A stretch of DNA of 64,000 nt, from contig CM031870.1 of assembly GCA_018697195.1 (NCBI GenBank), forward strand, positions 8,093,528-8,157,527. Reading direction: 5' to 3'. Both the position numbers and the translations under genes were made by a program. Positions 1 through 64,000 of this stretch are shown here, in pieces. The notes under the pieces are model-generated. The model worked only from the letters and a program-made list of their open reading frames with translations. It searched no databases and had not been told where the DNA came from. Every line of letters begins with the position of its first letter. Within the stretch, counting starts at the first letter, position 1. The stretch comes from Certhia americana (Eukaryota > Chordata > Aves > Passeriformes > Certhiidae).

Positions 1-3000
1 CTTTAAAGAGCTAAGCTCAAGATCCTTCCTTCAGGAATGTACTAAAATGCACATTATCAAGTTCCTGAAAGAAGCTAGACTTCCCATCATTTTGTTATTT
101 GAGTTTATTGGATTTTAAGTTTGCAGGTGAACGTGTCCTAGAATATCAGAACACGCAGCCTTAATGATTAAAATAGACTTTTTCTGAAAGTGTTCTGCAA
201 TATTGCTAGAATTAAAAGAATTAGTAGAGGGTTGGTGGGATAAAATGGGGGATAGGGTATTTCTTTGTTCTTGTTCTCTGCAACAATCTGCATAGTTGTT
301 CCAGGGTTTCATTATGTTTACTTTATGGAATTTCCATTTTCTACAGAAAGAGGAAATTAATTTCCAAGAGTGGATAATGCAATTAGAAATCAAAGAGTTT
401 TTCATGGAGGCAAAAATGGAAGTGTACCTGCAATTATGTTTTCTTTCTCAAGAGACTATGTTTTAAGATGGTAAAATTTTCAAAGACATTAATTTGAATT
501 GTAGTGCAACAAGTTGTTTGTATCTTCATCAAGCAAAACCTGCTTGAAACTACCCAGCTTTACACAGGGCTGCCCTACTAGATGCTGTCGTACCTTTCTA
601 AAAACATAGGGGGCCTCTAAAGAGAATTTGAGTCTCACCCACTTGCAAAACTAACTGTAAACAACCATGGCTTTGCCATGTGTTGCCTAATTTGCATCCC
701 TTGAAGTTCCACACATTCAAAGAAAACATGACCTTAACATTTTTTCTCTCCAGGGCATCATTGACGCAAATGGGGATTCCCAAATCTGCTAAAGAAAAAT
801 AATCAATCCAGCTAGAAAAAAAAAAAATCAAGTCCCTCTTGCATTTACATTAAATATTATTAAATAACAAGATTTGGTACAGAAATTCAGAGTGACTGCA
901 CACTAGGAAAACACCCTGGCCTTTTTCTTCATCACGGATACTTAAGATAGAAAGGCAAGAAGAAACATGAGCCACTAGTTCATGTTTCACATTGCTCAGA
1001 ACAAAAAGAATCTGCTTTATCCACACAGAAATTACACCAAAATTATTATATAAGTATGAAAAATACAGCAATGCAACTTCAGTGTGTTTGAGAGTAGAAT
1101 CAAATTCCCTGAGGTATTCATAGGCACTACTTGTTCAATCTTCACTTAACAGTGAAAAATGCAGCCTTTGGTACATAAAGCTAAATATGCATATTGGGAT
1201 TGAGTTGGACTCTTCTGCCCAAACCTAAATATTTACAATGCAGAAGTGAATTTGAGCAAGTCTCTTGTAAATACCCAACAGCAGCGGCTGTCTGATGGAA
1301 ACACAAGCACTCCCATGGAAGTATCCCTAAGATATTTCAGATGATGTTCTTCCTCCAGACCCTCTGGGGAGAGATTCAGCCCCTCTCTAGAGACAGGTTG
1401 TGTCCTAGGGAGAAGAATTTAAGGCATGGAAGCTTCAGTCCCCCCCACTTTCAATCACACACTTGGCTGTGTCAAAACATCATCTATATTAATCCAGCTC
1501 CCCCAGATCTGTGCAAAGCAGATACTTAGAGCCACAATGAGCCAAAATAAGAGGGCTTCATTAAATTTCCTGAGGCGACAGATCGTATCAGTCACAGTCC
1601 AGGGAGAAATTAGGATTCCTGAACTTCATCAGCTCCAGCTTTTGCTCTGCTTTAATAGCCTGCTTCTTGTGCCTCAAAATTAGCTCTTCAAAGGTATGTT
1701 ACTGTGGCCCTGGGTGCGCAAACAGAACAAGTGGCAAGTCAGGAAATGCCTGGAAATTTCAGGGAAGGGAAGCCTAAAAAATTTCCTTGATTTCCTCTCC
1801 TAATTTTTTACTTGGGTGGGGTTGATTAGTTGAGTGTGTACAGTAAATCTATTTATACTATTAAAAAATGTCTTGCTGTCCTTTCTGTAAGGGTCTTGGT
1901 GGCCATTCTAGAATAAAACTGTCAGTTTTGAAGTGTATTATCCTGGCAACACTGAAATTCATTTTGACATGAGCAGCACAGTTTCATTCTGACACCCCAT
2001 GTCAATGAAAATCCAGCCCAGCAATTCTCTGCTTTCCACATCCAGGGGTTCAGCCTGGCGATGCCGAGAACAGCTGAGGATTTGAACTCAGTTTTCATGG
2101 GCTATGGTGACACAGGCCCAAGCTGAGCTATTGGTGCCCATCAGCACAGATGTTCCTGCACAGCTGGAGCAGCCAGCCCGCTGCTGAATGCCATATAAAG
2201 TGCTCGGGCTGTGCCGGGCAGTGCTGGGCCCTTGCCTATTATGGTCAGGAAAGGGAAATCCCTGTACTGGGAGCCTCCCGATGGCACGGCCGGCCCTGCG
2301 GGGAGCAGACACAGCTCCAGCCCCACTGGGACACAGCCCCGGCGCTGACGGTGCACCCCACAGAGCTCTCCTTCACACACACGGCAACAAAACCAAATAA
2401 ATAATAATAAATTTAAAAAAAAAAAAAAAAAAAACAAACCACTTCTGCCTATGTCAGAAACAGCACAGTTCCATTGTTTGGTTGTTTTTCCATAGGACAG
2501 TTTAAATATCACAATACTCCTGTCATTACATTCTCATAACTTGGGTAGTTTGGTGTTTGGGTTTTTTGGTTTTTTGGGGGTTTTTTTTGAGAGTTTACAT
2601 TTTCTTTTAAATTAAATACCCATGCAAATTTCTTACTTTTAGCAACCGTTTGTGAAATATGGCTCTTCATCTTAATCTATGGTATTATTTTTGGTCCAGG
2701 TCAATACCTGGAATATTTAGAAATAAAAGGAAATTTTTAAAAACAAAACAAAAAAAAAAAACAAAAAACAAAAAACAAAAAAACCCCCAAAACCATGGAT
2801 GAACACCTATCAGCTGGCAGCCAATATTTTTTTGTTTATGTATATATTTTTTATATTATCACCATTAAATTCTAAACAAACCATATATTTCCTTAAGTTT
2901 CCTGCAGAAACAGTCATGCAGTGAAGACATGAAGACATCTCTCAAGGCATCTATTTGGAACTTGAGCAATTTTATTTAAGGACTTTCATCAATCATCAGA

Positions 3001-3485
3001 GTTACATGGTGTTCATAATAGCATTTTTAAAAAAACATTCAAACATCAGTCCAAGCTTCTTACCTATATAAAATTTGATGCCTACCCAAGCAGATATTTA
3101 TATCATATTCTGGAAAGAAAGTGCACATAAAGAAATATAAATTATTACAGTTGTCACCATAACCTTATGTGTGATAGGGGTATGGATTATGTACTGAAAA
3201 TAACTGATGTTAAGGAGCTCTAACATCAGGTCACGGTGTTTCTACAGATTGCTAAATTCACCTAATTTTCAGCAGTTCACTTGTTAGAAATAATGCTCTG
3301 TGCACTTGGAAACCACCCATACACATACATTCAGAAAATCTCTGCTCCATTTGTTACCCCAAACAGAAAACAAAGGAGTGCTTCTCACTAAAATCCCGTT
3401 AATTCCATGCAGCCGATGCCTGTGTTTCTCAGCCTGGACGTGGCATATGATGTTAAGTCCAGCTTTTATTTGAATTCCCCTGCAG
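1..3485 (+). other. MYH11: MYH11 intron 2 (3' part)
   Basis: No coding exon was found here; the start-codon exon is upstream of the window. The stretch is AT-rich, with a GC- and CpG-rich block at about 2190-2360 followed by a run of 20 A, a T/G-rich stretch near 2548-2590 and an A-rich stretch near 2740-2795. It ends in a normal acceptor (CCCCTGCAG). Confidence 0.8.
2415..2434. repeat. A20 homopolymer
   Basis: Twenty consecutive A follow an AATAAATAATAATAAATTT stretch and a GC-rich block. It could be the tail of an old retroposed copy, but I see no matching target-site duplication. Confidence 0.85.
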
Positions 3486-47716
<44,231 letters not shown>

Positions 47717-48255
47717 ACACGCTTCAAAAATTGCACTGCAGCAAGGGAAGGGAGGGAGGATGATATTTAGCACTGTATAAGTCTACTCTTAGTGTCAAGG
47801 TCACATATACCCACTCCTCTGACAGATGAAAACACAATTGCCTTGTCTCCAATGTATAGATTGACGCTAAAAGTACTCCAAAACTTTTCTTACCATGAAG
47901 CGTATTCAAAAAGGTGGGGATTTTTAACAGTCATTCACTTTGAGAATCTTGCAGAACGTGAGTTCTAGTAGCTCAAATGATTTAAATCCCAGTAAACTAT
48001 ATATAGTCTACAGAGGATTTGTGAGATTGTTGCAGGGAAAAAAAATGGCATTCTTAAACTTTCATTTTGAGTTTTCAATTAACATAGGGTTTTCTCCTGG
48101 TTACTACACCCCTGATGCACAATTCACAAGGTGGAAGTACCTTTTTAATCACTTACTGAAAAATATCATTTGTTCAAATTAAGTCAGCTGTTACAGTTTT
48201 ATATGCACCATAGATGTGCTTACACACTAATAAAAGGCTATAAAAATGACTCCAC
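47717..48255 (+). other. MYH11: MYH11 3' UTR
   Basis: From the TAA stop to about 20 nt beyond the first good AATAAA. A GT-rich stretch (TTGTGTACAGGTGTC) follows at about 48260, as expected downstream of a cleavage site. The exact end is inferred. Confidence 0.75.
48229..48234 (+). terminator. MYH11: MYH11 poly(A) signal AATAAA
   Basis: First canonical hexamer downstream of the stop (about 510 nt) with a GT-rich element after it. Confidence 0.75.
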
Positions 48256-48930
48256 TATTCTTGTGTACAGGTGTCACTTGAAGGGAAGGGGGCATGCAGC
48301 AGAGCTGCTCTGAAACCAAAATACTTCTTACAGAAGTTCATCTGTAATCATTAGAACAAAACCCTAATTTTCTTCAAAGTAATGCTTTTGAAGAAATACA
48401 AAAAAGTCTGTACACTGAGCTGGAAGTAAAACAGCATAACCACATGGAACAGGTTTGATTCCCTCAGGGATACACTGCGCTCATGTGCCCTGGGATGCAT
48501 CCAAGGGCTGACAGACACAGGACCTTCAGAGACTCACAGTACTCTGGTGCAGAAGCTGGAAAGCAGTGGGGCCCTACCTGTCTGTGGGCAATGAACCCAC
48601 CCTTTGACTTCTGTTACATGCAGAAATATTTCCAACCAAAGCCTCTAGAGCAGGGTGAAACCATTAGAAACGGCAGCCCACACTGAATGCAGGGATCCAA
48701 ACCAAGCCATTCTTCACTAAGGGATCAGCATTTTTTTCTTTTTTATTTATTTTTGGAGCACTTCAGCAAGACCACAACCTACTCTTGGGAGCCACCAGGA
48801 CCTACCAAAAACCCATGCAGCTGAAGCATTTTCAGACAGCATCAGCTCTGTGGTAACACTGGGGCAGTGTTATACTGAACATGTATAAACCACAGTAATA
48901 ACATGAAAAAAACCTCAAAATGCATCAACA
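48256..48930. other. Intergenic gap between convergent MYH11 and NDE1 3' ends
   Basis: About 0.7 kb with no coding sequence. TTTATT hexamers at 48742-48751 could be more distal minus-strand NDE1 poly(A) signals, which would narrow the gap without closing it. Confidence 0.6.
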
Positions 48931-50195
48931 ACTCAAATTCAAAATAAGCTTTATTCTGCTCCCCAGTTAAACCAACTTCATACATGGACTGAGAAATGGA
49001 AATCACCTGTAGTTTACATATTCTAAAGAAATAGATGTCACAGTGGCTGTTTACATAGCACTTTCTCAAAAAAAAAAAAAAAAAATCCCAAAACATCAAA
49101 CCCATTTATGTATACTTTTGTGAAGCAAGCTCTCCCCATCCCCTGCCACAAAAAAAAAAAGCCCATAAAAATTGTTTTGTCATGATTAGTTTTGCAAGCA
49201 CAGGCTTCCATAAAATACGTAACACTGGGAATTGATCTACTTCATTTAAAAAACAAATGCAGTAATATTCTACAGGGGGAAAAATGATTTTTAAATAATT
49301 CTCTACTAATATACACTTCTCTAGCATAAAGGGCTTTTCAGGTTAAAAAAGCACTTCTAAATTTTTTTAGTAATAGCTAATATATTCAAATAGAAAAATA
49401 AAATTAAAAGATCACTAACACCCAAGGCACCTTAGTGAAGGGAGGCTTGTAAAGCAGTAAAACCCACCTATGAAAATGTTACAGCTAGAAACTTGATCAG
49501 GTTTGGCCTCCTACAACCACAGCTTTTTGTATCACTATGGGGTTCAAAAAAATTTTTAAAAAATGGTATGTACATGCTACTAGCTCTTGGATCTCCTGAG
49601 CACTCTCAGCACTAGACATTTCTCGCCTTTAACCATTACCTGTTCTGAATGACAAATCATTGCTTACAGACACATCTCACCACTAGAGGCAGGTTTTTGT
49701 GCAGCAACATTCTGGTCAGCAAACATCCCACAAGGAGCTGAGCAGCTTCTCTGCAGAAATAAACCTTTCTCCACATAAAAACACTCCTTTAATTTGGGTG
49801 ACTGCAGAACACAACACTCATGGTAGAAAGCGGAATTCCAGCCAGATCTGGTGGTGTATGAACACCGAAAGCCAAAACCTGAGGAGCTGCATAGTGTTGT
49901 GGGCAGAAGGACAATGGTTTTGGCAGTGTAAAAGGCAGCGACCTTCGAGGAACTATTTACAATAGCTGATGCAGAAAGCAATTCCCAGTCCTGCACTGCC
50001 ACAGTCAGAACTGCTTTTGTCACACTTTGTCACCCACAGAACTTGCCCAGAGGCCACACTGGAAGCCACTGCCAATTGAGAGTTCTAGTTCAGTTCTCAT
50101 CTACCCTGACACTGCTGTCTGCTTATTCATTCTCTTTAAAACTAAAGCTTGAAACGAATACATTTCTTCTTCTTTCCCAATGCCAGCCAGGCTTT
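48931..50195 (-). other. NDE1: NDE1 3' UTR
   Basis: Minus-strand sequence between the NDE1 stop and the probable poly(A) site. It includes a T18 run (plus-strand A at 49068-49085). No other gene is seen. Confidence 0.65.
48950..48955 (-). terminator. NDE1: NDE1 poly(A) signal (AATAAA on minus)
   Basis: Plus-strand TTTATT, read AGAATAAAGC on the minus strand, about 1.24 kb after the NDE1 stop and followed by a GT-rich stretch. Alternative hexamers lie at 48742-48751. Confidence 0.6.
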
Positions 50196-59606
<9,411 letters not shown>

Positions 59607-59647
59607 AATGAGTTCTCAAAGTCTAAACTCCTGTTTTATTCCCCCAC

Positions 59648-62600
59648 CTGAAAAACTGAAGGGTCAAACATAAGAACTAAGGCAGTGAGCAGCCTCATCC
59701 TCCTTGCTGCAGAGCAGAACACCCCTCCTCCCACACAGTCACTGCTCGCCTGAAAACCAAACTAAAGACCAGCCTTGATAGGACTGTGTCATACAGATCA
59801 TAAATATGAAAGAATTCCTGCTAAGATACTTTCCCCAGTTCTCACAAAGAAGCTGCAGGCTTACACCACATTCTCAGCAGCAAGCACCTTTGGCACCTCT
59901 GACTACACAAAACCCCAAACCTGAGCTAGAGCTGTGCCAGTGCAGAGAGAACACAAGGGAAAGAAGACATCTCAGGCACAAGTTCAGTTCCAAACACACT
60001 GCAATTCAAAAACTCTAAAGACACCTATCATTAAATTAAAGAGAAACTTCAAAGAGACAAAGATTAGGTACTCAAGATAGTGATTTCCTGAGTTAACATT
60101 TAAAGAAACACATAAGCTTTTTATGGACATAACTGCTGGACATGTGAAAAATTTCTTCCTAGGTCAACAGACAAAGCTACCCAACTTTAAACCTGAAATA
60201 CCAAAATCCATGTATGGCTACAATATACCTCAGAGTGCCATGGGAGAAGGGAGGGTAAAAGCTCCCCAGAGGTTCTAGCAGGATACCACTGGCTGGGTTA
60301 GGTATGCAGTTAAGATTACAGCAATCCAGACAATCCAGTGCAAACCTGGTCACAGGATACAGTCCCAAATGAGAATGACACATGAAAGAGCCACAGGGGA
60401 ATCAAGAACCTTAAGCTGGTCACTCCCACTTGAGGACTTAAGTATCTAAACACCACAATTAAATAAAGTAAATGCCCTGTGATGTGCCTGACACACGGTT
60501 ACAAACGGGTCAGCAGCAAATATAATTTCATACAAGTTAGTCTTGATAATGGAGAAACGTCAAACCTAGTGTTCTGCATAATCTGCCCACGTCCAGCCCT
60601 GGGTGAGGCAAAGATTTCCCTCGGACATTATCAATAGATACCAAATAAAAAACCAAGTAAGATCAAGAACAGCAAATAGCAGTGGAATTGAACAACTCCT
60701 GACAGTGGCAGGTGTCAGAAAACCCATCACGGAAATCTAATGACTGAAGAAACACAGTTCTACTAAGTTTCAACTCCAGCTTTGCTGTGCAAAACATTTC
60801 CTAGAGGTAATTCTGATGGATCAAAGAAGGGATGGCTGAAGCCTTCAAAGATCACTTAGATGTCAGCCCTGTCTTCTACTATTATTTATGATACTTTTTT
60901 AATATTTTAATATTTATTTATTTATGCTGGAGTAGACCCTCTGAGCAGCATGTCTTAGCTAAAGAAAATGTGCACACACTGCACATCTATTGAACTCTAT
61001 GGAAGAAAGTATCTTCAACCTGTGTCAAGACTTTTGTCTACAATAAATCAATAAATATATAATTATATAATATTATACAATACATAAATAGGATTGAGTA
61101 ACAGCCACCTATTTAGTAACTCCACCGAGACAAACCCAAGTAGTTCCTACCTCTACTACTGACAAAAGTATTCAAAATAGTCTGGCAATCTAAGGCCAAA
61201 TTTTTACATACCCAAGCAATGCTACAAAGGCCAATTACTCTTCACAGCCCAGGCAATTACCAGATTATTGAGCAAGGAGTAAGCAGCATCACAGCTGAAT
61301 GGGGCTGTGTCTGCATACCTCAGTGCACAGTATCACACTCACAGAAATTACACTGTTATTTAAAAGGGGAGTTGACAGGCGATAAGAAAAGTTACTAAGC
61401 CTTAGTTTTTATAATTGAGTTTGACACAAAATGTTCATTAGACAAAGCTACATGTGTTCTTTCAAACAAATAAAAGCACTGTATAATGTAGTGAACCATT
61501 TCCAGCAAAACATCTCAAGGCTGAAGAATGCACTTGGCAAAAAAAAGAGGAAAAGGAGTGTGAGTAAGGAGTGATTTTGCAAATAGTACTGCTGCACATA
61601 AAAAAGAAAATCATGACCAAGCATATTAACATTCTTGACCTAGGATAGTAGATAGTTAACACATCTACTCTGTTATTTTTAAGTGAACTGAAAGTGCCTT
61701 TGATGTTAATAAGCATATCCTTCTGCTCAAGGCACTGTGTACACAAACACCAAACCTTGCAGCACATTTGTAGAGAAAAAAAAAAAAAAGGATTTTTTTA
61801 CTGACACAAACATTATAATAAATCCAACTCAACAACTCAACTCATTATAATAAATCCAAGTCAACAAAAATAATTCAGGAAAACTAAGGATGAACTGCAA
61901 GACATCTTACTCTGAAAAGCGTTCAAATAACCCTTTGGAAAAGACAGCTTCCATCAGCTTCAAAATCTTGAATGCGCTCAGATCTGACTCCTGTGTTTTC
62001 ATATTGCACTTTGGAAGAACTAGAAGAATTCTAGAACTGGAATTACTGTAGTTATTGGCATTCTTTGAGATTGTAGGGTTGCACAGAGAAGAACTTTCCT
62101 TAACTGATGTATACAATCCATAAGGCTTTCAGAGAACCCTGTGAATGTTCACAGCAGCAAAAAGGCCCTGCACCCTTCAGTGCCAGGTATATCTTTGTGA
62201 ACGTGAGATTATGGGCCCACTGAGGATGTCATCCATTAAGAGCTCACTCTGCTTCATGGTTACCATTACTACATAATATTTATAATTAAAAATTAATTGT
62301 TCAACTGCAAATACATGGAAGAACAGTGAACCTGTACTTATTCCAGATATGTGGCTACTGTATAGTGCCACAGGCACATTTTCTGCTGCAACATTCAAGG
62401 AAGACCTATTAATTTCCTTCCCTGCTCTACATCTTAGCTCAAACTAAGCTGAGATTTACAAACTAACCAAAGATGAAAAATATGAACTTAAACTGAAAAG
62501 AAAAATTCCAAGTTTGAGACAAAGTATGAAAGCTTAATTAAACTTTTCTTTTTTCTGAAATTTGTCTAGGAAGAGTGCAAATAAAAACCGTGCAAGTCTT

Positions 62601-63600
62601 GTTAAACTGCCTGTAGAAAGGGCAGGGCTATGACTGTTTTCTCCCTGCTGTCTTCTCCCCTTCACTTTTAACAGCTTGGAGACAATATGCAAAATGCCTG
62701 AAGAGAAATTAATCAGGAACTCCTCATTGTTTGGGCTCACTACAAAAGCAGGGAGAGCAAAGGGACCCCCTTTGCAAAGGAGGCTTTAGAAATGCTATTT
62801 TAAATACTGGAAAAGGTGGAAAAAACAAGGTGAAAAAGTCAGTGTGTAACAGGCACAGACTGGCTGCACCTTGCCCGTTTTCCCACACATGAAGCCAGAA
62901 GAGACATCTGGCCAGGCTTCACAGGCAGCACAAACGCTGGTCACAGGCATTACAAACCTCCACATCATGCAGGAAGTGGAAGTGATCATGGGTGGAGACT
63001 GGAATTTTGCAATGAGAAAAACACGGCAACATAAACGTTGCAGAAAACAATTTCAGAGCAGTGAGAGCAGAACTGCAAAATTCCTAAGGAAAAGGCAGGT
63101 ATCAAGAAAACCAACGCACAAAATTATTGAAGGAACTTCAATTTGAGAATCAGAGAATTCACCCAAACTCATGAGGGCCCCAACCTAGATTGTTTCAGTC
63201 TTAGAACAAAGGACAACCCTGATACTGAACTTTTTTCTTGGCAGAAGAACATTTAGCTCGGTGAACAATATCGGCCTACTTTTATAGCAAAGCCTAATGG
63301 TCCAAGTCAAAGAAATTCATATTGCAATAAAAAAAGTAAAACAGTACTACAAATACTACTGAATTATCCATGACAGAGGTGATGAAGCTCGTATTAGACA
63401 TTTTTTCCTAAATGTAAACTAAAATAAACAACCTCTTTGCTCACAAAAAGTAGCTTTCCAATCCCACGAAAATCAGATTTGCTTAAAATATTCCCCTTGA
63501 AAGGGTCTTTCTGTAACACACTGTTACAGAAGGCCTGTTTTCTTTTGTTTAAGCCATACAAAAGAAAATCACCACAAAAGAGAAAGAAGAGGGAGAGGTC
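59648..63600 (-). other. NDE1: NDE1 first intron
   Basis: No coding exon was recognised in about 4 kb. It contains AT-rich stretches (60890-60925, 61040-61090) and a 32-bp tandem duplication near 61811. Confidence 0.75.
61811..61868. repeat. Tandem duplication, 32-bp period
   Basis: CATTATAATAAATCCAA is repeated at 61811 and 61843, each followed by C/G and TCAACA. Confidence 0.85.
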
Positions 63601-63639
63601 ACAGGAGCACCAGGATTACTACAGAATCCCACAGCCAGC

Positions 63640-64000
63640 ACCGAAAAGAGTTATCAGCTTCTCCGGGGCTTCGCTACCAAAAGGCTGAATTCCGCAAAAC
63701 CCTCCTCTTCTCACTAACCAGTCCAGCTCCGACACCTTCAACTTTCCAGCGACTCCTAAGGAAACTCCACAATTTCTCCGCTGAAACGCCTGACCTTGCT
63801 GGTTCCAGCGGCAAGCCAAGCGGTCAGCGAGGCAGCGCTCCCGGATCCCATTCCCATGCGGAGCACGAAGCCGGGCGGGGGCTAAACCAGCGGGCACGGC
63901 TCCCACGCTCTGCTCGCCGCCCCACCAGCGCCCGCACGACCAACTACAGAAGCAGGAGGAGGTTCAGGTCCGCGCGGGGCCGCAGCCGGCCAGGTTCCCC
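63640..64000 (-). promoter_or_regulatory. NDE1: CpG-rich region, probable NDE1 promoter and non-coding first exon
   Basis: The only strongly CpG-dense part of the window, especially 63820-64000, and it lies 4 kb upstream of the NDE1 start codon. NDE1 begins with non-coding exon(s) in other vertebrates. A candidate donor CAGCAAG|GTCAGG would end an exon at 63795 on the minus strand. The true start and exon limits cannot be fixed from sequence alone, and the island may continue past the window. Confidence 0.6.

Noticed and set aside
2088..2512. Overlapping open frames on both strands around the GC-rich block
   Set aside because: Mutually overlapping frames in low-stop GC-rich sequence with no domain similarity; no evidence of coding.
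60890..61090. AT-rich stretches as possible scaffold attachment or satellite
   Set aside because: Simple AT-rich composition without a regular repeat unit; nothing specific can be claimed.
63619..63906. 95-codon minus-strand open frame in the CpG-rich region
   Set aside because: GC-rich sequence has few stops by chance; it is not in frame with NDE1 and resembles no known protein.
63600..64000. Possible miR-484 orthologue (located at the NDE1 5' end in mammals)
   Set aside because: I found no match to the mature sequence or its seed context on the minus strand here.

Overview
This is vertebrate nuclear DNA, most likely from a bird. It holds two protein-coding genes in convergent (tail-to-tail) orientation. 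The plus strand carries nearly all of MYH11 (smooth-muscle myosin heavy chain), and the minus strand carries the complete coding region of NDE1 (nudE neurodevelopment protein 1). MYH11 and NDE1 are neighbours in this orientation in mammals too, so this is conserved synteny. The bird call rests on a myosin protein nearly identical to chicken gizzard myosin, on compact GT-AG introns, and on two LTR-like insertions that resemble endogenous-retrovirus LTRs of songbirds. The LTR resemblance is from memory only.

Layout: 1-3485 is intron sequence of MYH11; the start-codon exon lies upstream of the window. From 3486 to 47716 I place 39 constitutive MYH11 exons and two alternative cassettes by exact splice sites, phase and protein match. 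One cassette is a 21-nt SM-B exon (19732-19752), which adds QGPSFAY to loop 1 next to the ATP site. The other is a 32-nt SM2-type exon (44695-44726), which replaces the long SM1 tail with GTQEPSHD. The summed reading frame, with SM-B and the SM1 tail, is 5601 nt (1866 residues plus stop). About 113 N-terminal residues are missing compared with the usual 1979. The MYH11 poly(A) signal is at 48229-48234.

The gap 48.25-48.93 kb separates the two transcript ends. NDE1 then runs on the minus strand: poly(A) signal about 48950-48955, stop at 50196-50198, eight coding exons, start codon at 59604-59606, and a CpG-rich probable promoter/first exon at about 63.6-64.0 kb. The eight exons sum to 1026 nt (341 residues plus stop).

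Non-coding structure worth attention: four perfect CArG boxes (SRF sites) lie within 9.6 kb of MYH11 introns 3-4 and I saw none elsewhere. A (U)GCAUG motif sits just downstream of the SM-B exon, and a CAC-rich cluster lies upstream of the SM2 exon. One LTR-like insertion is in MYH11 intron 4 (sense) and one in an NDE1 intron (antisense). A nearly perfect 89-bp hairpin with 34-bp arms lies in the last NDE1 intron. I found no bacterial-type system, CRISPR array, tRNA or rRNA. The two genes do not act in one pathway: MYH11 is the contractile motor of smooth muscle, and NDE1 is a dynein/LIS1 adaptor for mitosis and neuronal migration.
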